Positions 25,631-35,280 of a stretch of 47,504 nt of DNA are shown piece by piece (within the stretch, counting starts at the first letter, position 1; each line of letters starts with the position of its first letter). The notes under the pieces were generated by a model. It was given only the letters and a program-made list of their open reading frames with translations. It did no database searches and had not been told where the DNA came from. Origin of the DNA: an uncultured bacterium (GTDB lineage: Bacteria > Verrucomicrobiota > Kiritimatiellia > RFP12 > CAIWXQ01). The translations under genes were made by a program, and so were the position numbers. The stretch is taken from assembly GCA_903861045.1 (NCBI GenBank), contig CAIOST010000189.1, positions 1-47,504 on the forward strand. Reading direction: 5' to 3'.

Positions 25631-26458
25631 CTAGTGCGTCAGTGCAAAAAAGATCCAGTTCATGCTGAAGCGGTACACGGGTTCCCGCTGATCATCACCG
25701 GCCATACCATGCGCCCCCTCGCCGAGAGGGTTGAGGGCGGTCGGAGGCGTGGAGATCTCCCAGCGGCAACCATAATCATTCGGGCAGAAGATAATCGCCG
25801 GGCGCCCGCGCACAAAGGCCGCCTGGAAGGGGCGGTTGAACTGCTCTTTGAACAGGTTGGGGTACCCCTCGAAGGCGTACAACATGTTAAACAGGTCGAA
25901 GAACTCCGGCGAATCGCGCAGCATGGTCTTCATCTCGGCACCGGGGATGATGCGCTGCACATTTTGCGCCACGCACTCCATGAACGGGCCGCTCCCTGTG
26001 CAGTCATCTAGCAAGAGCGTACCGCCCCGCTCCACGTATTTGCGCAGGTTGATCACCTCATCGTCCGAGAAGGAGAAGGAGAAGTGGCTGGTGAAGTAGA
26101 CGAGCGGGTAGTCGAAGATCTCCTCACTCGTCACATCCAGCCCCGCGTTATTACAATACCAGGTGAAATCATCATCCGTGCGCAGTCGCATCTGGTAGAG
26201 GAGATACGGCAGCGCGGTCGGGTCGTTCTCCCAGTCCGAGAAGCATTGCGGCCGAAGGCGGCGGATGGTGACCTTGCCACGCACATCCTCATCCTTGCCG
26301 GCCTTCTTGCCGGCGCTGGCCGGATCGTAGATCTTCTGCTCTTTGCTGGCGCCCTTGCGCAGCCACCCCTGCGCTGTGGCACTCCCAGGTGCCAGCAGCA
26401 CAATGGCAAACACCAACAGCAGGCCGGTTCTCGCAAATAATCCCGCACGGCTTTTCAT
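25631..26458 (-). CDS. DUF4159 domain-containing exported protein
   Basis: A 275-aa protein starting at the ATG with GGAGAT 7 nt upstream. Residues 1-30 form a signal peptide (GLLLVFAIVLLAPGSATAQG). The remainder matches DUF4159: the block FDYPLVYFTSHFSFSFSDDE is followed by LRKYVERGGTLLLDDCTGSG, and it ends FSMNWIFFALTH. The domain has a flavodoxin/GATase-like look and is regularly encoded beside MoxR, DUF58 and vWA genes in the PVC group and Bacteroidetes. Biochemical function is unknown. It lies between the two giant exoproteins of the operon, 90 bp from the downstream start. Confidence 0.9.
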   Translation of the reverse strand: MKSRAGLFARTGLLLVFAIVLLAPGSATAQGWLRKGASKEQKIYDPASAGKKAGKDEDVRGKVTIRRLRPQCFSDWENDPTALPYLLYQMRLRTDDDFTWYCNNAGLDVTSEEIFDYPLVYFTSHFSFSFSDDEVINLRKYVERGGTLLLDDCTGSGPFMECVAQNVQRIIPGAEMKTMLRDSPEFFDLFNMLYAFEGYPNLFKEQFNRPFQAAFVRGRPAIIFCPNDYGCRWEISTPPTALNPLGEGAHGMAGDDQREPVYRFSMNWIFFALTH

Positions 26459-26545
26459 GATCGCATCTCCATCACCGTTCCTTTGTGGCACGTGTGCGGT
26501 TTCGACGAAGGAACCCGCACCAACCCCGCCGTCCTTGCGTCGCCG

Positions 26546-29500
26546 CTAGCGCGGCGTCTCCTTCAGAAACAGGGTAGGCACCACCCAGTTCGCCAAATCA
26601 TTATCCAGCCCGTCGCCGCTATCGTCCACGATCAACATCAAGCGATCCGCCTCGTCGAGCTTATCCACTTGCAACGTCTTGGGCAGCGTCATGCCGGTCA
26701 CCAGGCCGGACTTGGTCCGCTCCTTGCCATCCACCAGGATCCGGAAGTTGACGGTCCCCTTGCCACGCGCGGCGCCATCAATCCCGACGATCACTTCCAG
26801 CCGGGTGTACTGCTTATTCAACGGATATTCCAGCACGGTGCCACCCAGGCAGCCAATTCCCGTCGCATACCCCTGCTTGCCGATGGTCAACGCACCGCCC
26901 CAGGCATTGTGATAGAGTTGAGCCGCAACCCCCGCATCGCGATAGGCCAGCGGACTGCAATCGCTCAGATCCACCGCCCCCCCGGCCAGCGTCGTCACGC
27001 GGAAGCCGCCGGAAGAGCCCGGCCCGTCATGCCGCAGCACCACCTCGTTGCGTCCGGCCCGACCACCACGCAAGGCCAGCGCCGAACGCCGCGGACCGGG
27101 GACGTAGACCGACTGGAGGTCATTCGAGGAGACCCCGGGGGAAGGTTTCAAGTTCCACGCCAAGTCTGGCGCGCCATTGAGCGACACGCGTACGCTGCGC
27201 GCATCCGTCCCCATCAACCACATGCGGCTCAACAGCAGATCGCCCGGTTTATCAAGCGTGAACGCGAAGCGCTCCTCGGTCACCCCACGCAGGAAACCGG
27301 CGGGCGGCACGCGTTCGCCGCCAAACACCTTGCCAGAGACGCGTTCCACCTTGTCGCCGCCGGTCACGGTATACCCCGCCACCTGCCGCGAATAGGGGTC
27401 TGCCGGACTAAAGTCAAGTGCCAGCGTATAGTTTGTCCCCGTCTCCTGCGGCTGCAGATTGCGCAATTCATGCGTCACGCGCTCCACGGTCACGGCCGGC
27501 GGGAAGCGCACAAAGAGCGGCATCCCCCCCAGTACCATCTGCTTATCCAGGGCGACAGGCGTACCAAAGGCATCGGTGCCTTTCGCCTCACTCCATTCGG
27601 CGGGGAGGCGAAACGCCCGCGTTCCGCGCGCCCGCCAGAGGACGGCACAGACACCGCCCGCACTCTTTTGCCGGAAGAGGTAGGCGCGATTGGCCAACGC
27701 ATCCCGGTCGGCAATTGCCACCCGCTGCTGCAGTTCCAGATCTGCCAGCGCCTTCTGCAGCTCCAGTCGGACAAAGTACGCCGGCTTGGGGACATAGAAC
27801 GAGCGGGGTGGTTGCGTGAAGCTGTTCCCATAGCGCGGGCGATATACGACGCCGAACGCGTCGCGCTTTTCATCCGGGCCGGTGATCTGGAACTTATGCG
27901 GCAGGAAGTTCCGGGCCTGCAACAGGATCGCGGCACGCGCGTGATACGCGGCTTGATCCAGCAGCGAGAAGCTATCCCCCGTCTCCCAGTCCAGTTCTGC
28001 CAACGCAACTTTGCGGCCGGTCTCCGTCAAATGCAGCTTCGTATCGAGATCGTCGAGGAAATCCTCCAGTTGCAACGCTTCCACGGAGGCGCCGCCGGGG
28101 TTCACGCGCACTTCGAAGCGGTTGAACGGCAGCTTCTCGGGTTCCGGCATGTCGGCCAGGTAGTTCAGGACGCGGTCAAACGTGAAGCCACCTGCCACCA
28201 CACAGGCATTCGTGTTGTAGAGCGAGACCCACTGGCTGAAGACGCGGAACATGTTCGCGTACTTATCCGGCGCCAGATAGACCGGCGACTCTTTCATATC
28301 CGGGCTCTGCCAGAAAACCCAGGTATTGAACTCCGTGGCATGCTCGCGGGCGACGGAGCGGGCAAAGCTATCCCAGTCCGCCAGACGCGCCGGCGATTGC
28401 ATGTAGTTGCCGGTGCCGCGCACATACGAACCATCAGCCAGCGCCGGCTGTTTTTCCGGGCCGGCCCAATCCGCGGCATACCCGACCATCGGAATCATGG
28501 TATAGACATTATTCTCGGACTTAGCGGCCGCAAAGCGACGAATCCAGTTCTGGTAATAGAGATTCGGCACCGGCTCAGCCGTATCCCAGTCCAGATTGAA
28601 CAAGCGCTCCGTGAAGCCCAAATCGGTATTCAGTCCATTCAAGTCCGACAGGCGGGTCATCGGGGTGTCGCCAAAGTACTTCTTGCGGTCCGGCACCTGA
28701 ATATCTGCATCCAGGGTGCGTCCGCCAGGCAGCCCTTCCACGCGCACATGGCAGAACCCTTCCCGCAACTTCTCGCAGAGCGGAACATACGTGCGGGAGC
28801 CGACCGGCAGGCTGGTCTTGCGCACGCCACCATCCACCGGCAACCCCGCCGCCGACGTGAGCCGATACTCGATTTCACTTGTGACCGCATTGGAAGAGAA
28901 ATTTGCCAGCACCATGCGCAGCGGCTCACCGGCCAGATGCAGCATGGTCTCATCCGGGTAGTCCAGCTCGCAGCGCCACTCATCCTCGGGTGCCAGATGG
29001 GTATTCACCTTGATCTGATCCACACGGATGTTGGCTGGCGTGCCGTCGGCCGCACGCGCCGTCAGCAGCAGGTTCAACGGATAGAACGGCGAATAGTACG
29101 GATTCCCGGCGCCGGTCGTATAGTTCGGCGGGATCGCGGGTGCCGCAAAGCGGCAGAGTTTCCACCCCTTCCAGTCCACGAGCACCGGCGGGGCGGCAAA
29201 CTGGTTGTAGGTCATGTCAAAGTCGCGCGAGCCGCTGTCGGCAAAGATCGGCTGCAAGATCACCGGCGCACCCTCACCGCCCCACACCTGCATCTCCACG
29301 CTTTCGACCACGCCGGGCAGAGCCGGATGCAGCATGACGCCGGTCAGGCGATTCGAAACCACGTCGAGCGGCAGCGCATACTTGGTGCCGTCCGCCCCCC
29401 CTGCCACCGGGTCTGCGCCCGGCCCCAGGTCTTTCCCCGGTGCATTGAAGTGCTCCAACCGCTCAAAATCCCAGCAGACCGCCCCGCCGGTCGGCCGGGC

Positions 29501-31204
29501 AAAGACGATCTTCCCCTGTACACGCTGCCCGGGAACCGGGCCGGTGACCACCACCACCGCAGTAACAGGGCCGCGCGGCTTGCCGGCAGCGACCTTGGCC
29601 AGCGCCAGAGCCTTGGTAGTAAACTCGCCGGAGGCCGCCTCCATGGGTTCGGTCAACTCGCACACCGTCGCGCCTACCGCGTCCTGGAAGGTGGCGGTCA
29701 GGCGTCCGCCGCGCAGCTCACTGCCGGAGCCGTTACCCACCGTCACCAGCAGTTGCGCGTTGTCATCCAGCGTCCGTCCCGGCGTGTTGCTGCGCAACTC
29801 CAGCGTCATGCGCTCGTTGCGATTGGCCTGGGTCTCCAGCATGAGATCGTCAATCCAGACCGAGCGCAGCGTGACATTCGTGGCGGCCTCTTTCGACAGC
29901 GGTTCCGGGAGCACCCGCAAGGCGGCCAGATACACCGGCATCTGGATGGGATGCCGGACTTCCTGACCGGAATGCCCCGCCATGTAAGCCATGCTGTCGC
30001 GCCCCGGCAGGCCGTCGCCCATCACAGGCACGCTGAAACAGCGCCACTCTGTGAAGTCCAACCGACAGATCTCCATGCTGGCCGTATTCATAAAGCGACG
30101 GTAGCCCGCTGCGTTAAAGTTACACGGGTCACGCCATTCCAGCATCAGGCGGTCACGGGTGCCATTCCCTTTCACCCAAACGCGGGCTACGACCGGCACA
30201 CCGGGCAACTTCAAATTGCTGCCAATCACCGTCACCGCCGGCGGCAGGTAATCAATCCGGAGACTACGGTTACCGCTATGCCGGACTTCCGTGTCAAAGA
30301 CCGGGGTGGCAAAGGGCTGATAGAAGCTATACAAGGTGCCGGGCAGCCTGCCCGGGTCCAACGGGGTCTTGGGCAAGAGGTAATCGAGCGCGCAGCCGGG
30401 CAGCGCCTTGGCCGCCGGAATATGCCAGTTCGCCAACGTGTCGCCCTCCATGCCCGCGACAGGCGCCAGCGTCGTGGCAAACGGGAAGCGCAGATCGCCG
30501 GCAAACGAGTTCAGCCCCAACGCTTCATTGTTCAACGTAAAGGTGAGATTATACGGGCCAAAGGAGGTATCGCGCTTAGGCGTAATATCCATCTCAAAGT
30601 CTGTGGCCTCGTTCTCTGGCAGTTCGACCGTCAGCGTCCGGCTCGTCAGGTGATTGGCCTCGCCATCCAGCAAATGCCATTCCAGTGCCACCGCCTGTGC
30701 GAGCCCCAGTTTGTTGCGGGCAAAATTAAGAGCCAAGCGCGCCGTGCGGTTGGTGAAATCGCCGGCCACGCGCACACTGTAACTCTCTAGCGCCTGCTTC
30801 GGCTTGAGCATACTTACGTACTCAGCACAGGACAAGCCGAGCGCCTCATCGCGCACAGTGATGCGGATATAGTCGTTGGTGGGCCACACGCCATCTTTGC
30901 CAGCCAACAACGGGAAGCTGGCGGTCGCCGGTTTCCCTTTGCCATCCAGCTTCAGGGCATACCCGTCCGTGAACCCCGGCACAACCTCCCCGCGCAACGA
31001 AAACCCTTTCACGCCAATCAAAACCGTCCGTTCCTTGCCGGCCTCCGGGACGATGCCCGCCGGATCGACCGTCACCTGCACCTGCGGCAGATCGCCGATC
31101 CTAACGACCTTGGCATGAAAGTCCGGCGCCGCATAGCCGATCGTGCTCAGGCCCAACCCTGCAACCGCCAGGAGCAGCGCCACCCATCTAAGATCCTGCT
31201 TCAT
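26546..31204 (-). CDS. Large exported protein with glycosidase-like barrel and NPCBM domain
   Basis: A 1552-aa protein. Its N-terminus MKQDLRWVALLLAVAGLGLS is a signal peptide. The N-terminal half is made of beta-sandwich modules, several looking like galactose-binding folds (HSGNRSLRIDYLPPA; VWIDDLMLETQ). Residues about 842-1118 look like a TIM-barrel hydrolase region, with acidic candidates in FNTWVFWQSPDMKESP and ALAELDWETGDS; their role as acid/base and nucleophile is inference. Residues about 1410-1550 match an NPCBM (novel putative carbohydrate-binding) domain: SPLAYRDAGVAAQLYHNAW, GTVLEYPLN, LEVIVGIDG and VDDSGDGLDND. The start overlaps the stop of the upstream gene by 4 bp, indicating translational coupling with the membrane machinery. 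The antisense strand has a very long open frame here, a GC-composition shadow. Confidence 0.88.
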   Translation of the reverse strand: MKQDLRWVALLLAVAGLGLSTIGYAAPDFHAKVVRIGDLPQVQVTVDPAGIVPEAGKERTVLIGVKGFSLRGEVVPGFTDGYALKLDGKGKPATASFPLLAGKDGVWPTNDYIRITVRDEALGLSCAEYVSMLKPKQALESYSVRVAGDFTNRTARLALNFARNKLGLAQAVALEWHLLDGEANHLTSRTLTVELPENEATDFEMDITPKRDTSFGPYNLTFTLNNEALGLNSFAGDLRFPFATTLAPVAGMEGDTLANWHIPAAKALPGCALDYLLPKTPLDPGRLPGTLYSFYQPFATPVFDTEVRHSGNRSLRIDYLPPAVTVIGSNLKLPGVPVVARVWVKGNGTRDRLMLEWRDPCNFNAAGYRRFMNTASMEICRLDFTEWRCFSVPVMGDGLPGRDSMAYMAGHSGQEVRHPIQMPVYLAALRVLPEPLSKEAATNVTLRSVWIDDLMLETQANRNERMTLELRSNTPGRTLDDNAQLLVTVGNGSGSELRGGRLTATFQDAVGATVCELTEPMEAASGEFTTKALALAKVAAGKPRGPVTAVVVVTGPVPGQRVQGKIVFARPTGGAVCWDFERLEHFNAPGKDLGPGADPVAGGADGTKYALPLDVVSNRLTGVMLHPALPGVVESVEMQVWGGEGAPVILQPIFADSGSRDFDMTYNQFAAPPVLVDWKGWKLCRFAAPAIPPNYTTGAGNPYYSPFYPLNLLLTARAADGTPANIRVDQIKVNTHLAPEDEWRCELDYPDETMLHLAGEPLRMVLANFSSNAVTSEIEYRLTSAAGLPVDGGVRKTSLPVGSRTYVPLCEKLREGFCHVRVEGLPGGRTLDADIQVPDRKKYFGDTPMTRLSDLNGLNTDLGFTERLFNLDWDTAEPVPNLYYQNWIRRFAAAKSENNVYTMIPMVGYAADWAGPEKQPALADGSYVRGTGNYMQSPARLADWDSFARSVAREHATEFNTWVFWQSPDMKESPVYLAPDKYANMFRVFSQWVSLYNTNACVVAGGFTFDRVLNYLADMPEPEKLPFNRFEVRVNPGGASVEALQLEDFLDDLDTKLHLTETGRKVALAELDWETGDSFSLLDQAAYHARAAILLQARNFLPHKFQITGPDEKRDAFGVVYRPRYGNSFTQPPRSFYVPKPAYFVRLELQKALADLELQQRVAIADRDALANRAYLFRQKSAGGVCAVLWRARGTRAFRLPAEWSEAKGTDAFGTPVALDKQMVLGGMPLFVRFPPAVTVERVTHELRNLQPQETGTNYTLALDFSPADPYSRQVAGYTVTGGDKVERVSGKVFGGERVPPAGFLRGVTEERFAFTLDKPGDLLLSRMWLMGTDARSVRVSLNGAPDLAWNLKPSPGVSSNDLQSVYVPGPRRSALALRGGRAGRNEVVLRHDGPGSSGGFRVTTLAGGAVDLSDCSPLAYRDAGVAAQLYHNAWGGALTIGKQGYATGIGCLGGTVLEYPLNKQYTRLEVIVGIDGAARGKGTVNFRILVDGKERTKSGLVTGMTLPKTLQVDKLDEADRLMLIVDDSGDGLDNDLANWVVPTLFLKETPR

Positions 31205-32985
31205 TTGCCTCCTCCTGCCGTCGCGCTCGTATAGCCACTGCGCGTCCGGGCATCATCCCCCCGGGTGGGGGCGCGGGTGACGTTCTGATCGTCACGCTTG
31301 TAATCGGACACTTTCTGTTCAGGCTTCGCGACACTCGAAGGTAGCCCGACGCCGATATTAGGTTTGCCCTCCCCTCTACCGTACTGTTTCGTACCTTTCG
31401 GCCCGCGCGTGTCATCAAACGGCCTCTCGATCGCCCCGCCCATCGAGCCATTCTCCAGATCGTCCGCATGTAAGAAAATCGAGAACCAGGCGGAAACCGT
31501 GGATTGCGCCTTGGGCAGGCGATTGTCGAACGCCTCAATCTGGAAGGAGTAGATATCGCCGGGCTTGCCGGACTGCTCCTGGAAGATGCGCTCGAACGGC
31601 ACAATCGCCAGGATCTTGGAAGGCAGCAACGGGCGTTCAACCTCCCCCTTATCCTGCACGCGGTTGCGGTCATCCGTGTTGGCCTTCTGCCAGCGCAACA
31701 CACACTTGGCCACGCCGTAATCGTCCTCGGCGCGTACCCCGAAGCCATAACTGTTGAGCGCACCGACCGGGCAGGGCATATCCTGCTTCAAGTAGGGCGG
31801 CACAATCAGCTTCGGCGACTTGTCCACCGCGAGGCTGAGTTCCAGAGCGTACGGCATTTCCAGTGCAAAGCCGTGCACATCCTCCACCTGCAGTTTAGCG
31901 CGCCGCTCCTGTGCATGCATAAACGAGAGCGAGGCAAACCGGCCCGCCACATCCAGCGGGATGCGCTCGCCGTCCTCAAAGGTCAGCACCGCCCAACTCA
32001 GCGGCTTACTGAACGTGAACCCCATGCTGACGCGCGTGCCCGGCAGCGCCGTGACACGATCCTGCAAGCCGTCGAGCTCCTTCGGCACCATCCGCGTGTA
32101 GGCCGGGTACGTGAGTTCGGTCTGCATATTCTCAATGACAGGGGGCATGGCGAAGATCAACTGCATCGGCTCCGTAACCCGCCGGCCGAAGCGGAAGCGG
32201 ACCTCGTACTCCCCAGCCAGGGCAGACTGCAACGTCTTGCCAGCCTGCCGCGCCGCATCCACCGGCAGCTTGCTCTGTTCCACGCCCTCCCGGCCCGTCA
32301 GCGCGCTGAGCATCGTCACTTCCGGATAGCCGAAGCGCGTGAAACGGATCCCGGCCACCACATTGGTACCGACCCGATAGACGTGGCGCCCCGCCCCCGG
32401 CACCAGTACATACCGTGTCGGGAACACACGCTCCCGCAAATCCAGCGTGCTACTGCTGACCGTACGCCCCAACCGGGCAAACCCGAAGGGGCTGAAGAGG
32501 CCCAGCGCTAGAAAACCAACCAGCAGCAGGGCAAACCACTTGCCCCAGCGGTTGCGCGCGCTACGGTCCAGCAACTGTTCAAAGGGACGTGCCAGATCCT
32601 GCTGCGCGGCGGCAATCACCGCCTCCTTCATCGGCGTCACGTCGTCATGCTGCAGGAAGTCCACTGCGCTGATCAGCCGGCTGTATAGATCCCCGGCCAA
32701 CTCTTCGATGCGGAAGGCCTCGGAGAGCACCGACCGACGGCGATCCCAACGCAGGATGCTGCGTACCAGCAACACCAGTAGGGCGCCCGACGCCACCAGC
32801 GTCAGCCCTACATTGACAAACGGATTGGCCGTCCAGCCGCAGAGCAGGAGCAGCGATGCCACCCCGATCAGCAGTGCCAGGGATCCCGCCGTGAAGAACA
32901 GGGCGGCATTCCGCAGGCTGCGCCGCACGCTACCGAAGCGGCGGATGCGCAGGTCGAACTGTTTCCTTATCTCGTTCCTATCCAT
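31201..32985 (-). CDS. DUF4175-like membrane protein
   Basis: A 594-aa protein with two N-terminal transmembrane segments (residues about 27-50 and 54-74), a cytoplasmic-looking stretch, a third membrane segment at about 146-168 (FALLLVGFLALGLFSPFGF) and a large presumably periplasmic region of beta-rich character (YPAYTRMVPKELDG, VRAEDDYGVAKCVLRW). This layout and the AEDDYG phrase fit the DUF4175 family found with MoxR/vWA genes. The C-terminus is polar and glycine-rich, hence probably disordered. It overlaps the 1552-aa gene by 4 bp and lies 24 bp from the upstream vWA gene, so it is firmly inside the operon. Function unknown; it may link the vWA proteins to exported clients. Confidence 0.82.
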   Translation of the reverse strand: MDRNEIRKQFDLRIRRFGSVRRSLRNAALFFTAGSLALLIGVASLLLLCGWTANPFVNVGLTLVASGALLVLLVRSILRWDRRRSVLSEAFRIEELAGDLYSRLISAVDFLQHDDVTPMKEAVIAAAQQDLARPFEQLLDRSARNRWGKWFALLLVGFLALGLFSPFGFARLGRTVSSSTLDLRERVFPTRYVLVPGAGRHVYRVGTNVVAGIRFTRFGYPEVTMLSALTGREGVEQSKLPVDAARQAGKTLQSALAGEYEVRFRFGRRVTEPMQLIFAMPPVIENMQTELTYPAYTRMVPKELDGLQDRVTALPGTRVSMGFTFSKPLSWAVLTFEDGERIPLDVAGRFASLSFMHAQERRAKLQVEDVHGFALEMPYALELSLAVDKSPKLIVPPYLKQDMPCPVGALNSYGFGVRAEDDYGVAKCVLRWQKANTDDRNRVQDKGEVERPLLPSKILAIVPFERIFQEQSGKPGDIYSFQIEAFDNRLPKAQSTVSAWFSIFLHADDLENGSMGGAIERPFDDTRGPKGTKQYGRGEGKPNIGVGLPSSVAKPEQKVSDYKRDDQNVTRAPTRGDDARTRSGYTSATAGGGK

Positions 32986-33009
32986 GAGTAATGGACCTCG
33001 CTAAGCGCA

Positions 33010-35280
33010 CTACGCCAGCCCTTGCCGTTTGCGTATGTAACAATCGACGCAGACGAGCAGGATGAACAACACCAGCACTGCCGGACTGTTCCACAACTCC
33101 AAATCGCGCGAGACCGGCTCTGCCGCCGGCCGCAGGTTCGCCTGCTTGACCCACGCCGGGACCGCCTCCACCACGGTGCCGCCAGCCGCCTTGGCCAGCG
33201 CCTGCATGCCGGCGCGATCCACGGCCAGCTCCGCATATTCATCATCCTGGCCGCGCACCACGAACTTGGTCGTCTGCTGTTCCTTCCCTTGCTGGAGCGT
33301 GGCGGTCCAGTCGCCGGCCTGATCCGCCGGGAAGCGATACTCGTAGTGGCCGGGGCGGTCGGGAAGATCGCAGGGGTAGATGGTCAGAGTCTGCTTGTTC
33401 GGCTTCGTCACCACCACCTTCAACTCCGCCATGCGCACCGGCTCATAATTCTTGTCGCGCAGTAGGGTGGAGAGCACCACGGTCTGCCCCAGCGCGGGGG
33501 TCGGATCCGCCGGCACGATATTCAGATTGCCAGCCCGCAACCCCGCCTCGGGCGCCAGGTAACGAACCATGTTCCCCAGCAGGGTTTCCAGCGGCGGGTT
33601 ATCGTAGGTGGGCTGCAATTGCCAGCGCCCCAAGGTATCCACCGACGCGGCCACGATCTTGCCGTCGCCAAAGTCCTGACAGGCTAGGATCGGCACTTCC
33701 CGCACTTCCTTGAGCCCCGACGGCAACTGGATTTCCACGTAGCGCGACAGCAGCGGCCGCGCCATAGGCTTGACCAACCCGACGTTGTTACATCCATCGA
33801 GTTGCGGCAGGTTATTCCACATCTCCCGGTTGGCCGCCGCATCCGGCAGCAGCCGCAACAGGGGGTGTTCATGCAGATTGTTGACGACATTCACCGAGAA
33901 TTTGCCCGGGAATTGCGGATTCTTGGAAACGGCGTCGCTCAGGTCATACGGCAGAAGGGTCGCCAGCGGGCTGTCTTGATAGCCGCCGGCACGATAAACA
34001 TTCTGGCCGCCCATGACCACCAGACCGCCGCCGCGCTTCTGCACAAAGGGCGTCAAGAGCTTCATGGCCGCCTCATTGGTGTCTGACCCTACGAGGAAGA
34101 GATTGCGCGGTAGATCCAACAGAACCACCATGTCGTACTTAAACAGTTCCGGCGCATACGCAATGACCCCATCGGCCGCGTTGGCGTGCAGCGCCCCGCC
34201 CTGCACATAGACGCCGCCACCCGGCAGATGACTGACCGACACCAGGTGCACCAGCGGATCCGTGGCCATAGCCGCCTTCATGAGCTTGAATTCGTACCCT
34301 GGCAACCCTTCCACCATCAGCACATTGATCTTCTCGTCGCGCGCATCCACAAAGAAGGAACAGGCCGCGGCGGCGCGATCCGGACTGTCTGCGTCCATGG
34401 TCAGCGTATAGCGGTGCATCCCGGCCTTCTCCGGTCGGTAGAGTACATCAAACCACCCGTACGACTCGCGCGGGATGCTGACCGTGCGCACCACCTTGCC
34501 ATCTTCCAGCAGCTTGACATCGCGGGCACTCTTGCTGGAGGGATCCTTCAGGCTGCCGTGCATGGCAATGGTCTCACCCAACCGGATCACGCTGCGCTCC
34601 GGTGTCACGCGAATGCTGGAACTGGGCTTCGGCTGATCCGAGCCATAGAGGGCTATGTCCAGCGCCACGCCGCGCGACTTCAGCGCCTCGGCCGTGAGGG
34701 TATAATCGGTTTGACCCACGTCCCGCCCGTCCGTGAGCAAGAGCAGGCGCTGCAACCGCGGCCGCTCGGCGAGTTCCCGCAGGATGGCATCGTGAATATG
34801 CGTCGGGGTCTTCTCGCCGGCTTCGTCCTGCACGGGCGCCGCGCTCAAGGAAGCCACATCGAACGCCACGCGGCGCCCCACCGCCTCGCGCACCTGCTTC
34901 ACATCCGCGACCGCCGCACGGAAGCGGGGTTCCCCTCGCACATCCGCGGTGCGCATGGATCCGGAGTCATCCACCAAGGCCAGCCAGGCAGGGATGCGCG
35001 CCATTTGCAGGTCGAGCTGCAAGTGCGCGCGTACCAGCACCAGCATCAGCAAAGCCACCATCCCCAGTCGCAACGCGAAACAATAGATGCGCGTGCGCAA
35101 CTGCATCCGGACCACTGGTAGGAAGCTAACTGCCGCCAGCAGTACGCCCATGCCCAGTGCCACCCAGACCACCCAGGACATCCCCGGCGGTAACCAGGCA
35201 TCCATGACCAACCGGCCATGCGTCACCCGCTCAATCGGCGTGAACGGATCCAATCCGAGCCATTTAAATAGTTGATCCAT
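33010..35280 (-). CDS. vWA domain membrane protein with GATase-like domain
   Basis: A 756-aa protein with two N-terminal transmembrane helices (about 35-56 and 65-85), then a von Willebrand factor A domain beginning ALVDDSGSMR. D104, S106 and S108 form the MIDAS DxSxS metal site. A segment near 300-480 (ELFKYDMVVLLDLPR and FVQKRGGGLVVMGGQNVYRAGG) resembles the glutamine-amidotransferase-like fold common in BatA-type proteins, and a C-terminal helix (AVLVLFILLVCVDCYI) re-enters the membrane. It overlaps the preceding gene by 17 bp. vWA proteins of this type pair with MoxR ATPases; here it would act as the membrane-bound adaptor. Confidence 0.9.
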   Translation of the reverse strand: MDQLFKWLGLDPFTPIERVTHGRLVMDAWLPPGMSWVVWVALGMGVLLAAVSFLPVVRMQLRTRIYCFALRLGMVALLMLVLVRAHLQLDLQMARIPAWLALVDDSGSMRTADVRGEPRFRAAVADVKQVREAVGRRVAFDVASLSAAPVQDEAGEKTPTHIHDAILRELAERPRLQRLLLLTDGRDVGQTDYTLTAEALKSRGVALDIALYGSDQPKPSSSIRVTPERSVIRLGETIAMHGSLKDPSSKSARDVKLLEDGKVVRTVSIPRESYGWFDVLYRPEKAGMHRYTLTMDADSPDRAAAACSFFVDARDEKINVLMVEGLPGYEFKLMKAAMATDPLVHLVSVSHLPGGGVYVQGGALHANAADGVIAYAPELFKYDMVVLLDLPRNLFLVGSDTNEAAMKLLTPFVQKRGGGLVVMGGQNVYRAGGYQDSPLATLLPYDLSDAVSKNPQFPGKFSVNVVNNLHEHPLLRLLPDAAANREMWNNLPQLDGCNNVGLVKPMARPLLSRYVEIQLPSGLKEVREVPILACQDFGDGKIVAASVDTLGRWQLQPTYDNPPLETLLGNMVRYLAPEAGLRAGNLNIVPADPTPALGQTVVLSTLLRDKNYEPVRMAELKVVVTKPNKQTLTIYPCDLPDRPGHYEYRFPADQAGDWTATLQQGKEQQTTKFVVRGQDDEYAELAVDRAGMQALAKAAGGTVVEAVPAWVKQANLRPAAEPVSRDLELWNSPAVLVLFILLVCVDCYIRKRQGLA

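Noticed and set aside
26483-30790. Antisense open frame of 1435 codons opposite the 1552-aa gene
   Set aside because: Its translation is Arg/His/Gln-rich without domains, whereas the minus-strand protein has a signal peptide, NPCBM motif and operon overlaps. Long antisense frames are expected from GC-rich codon use.
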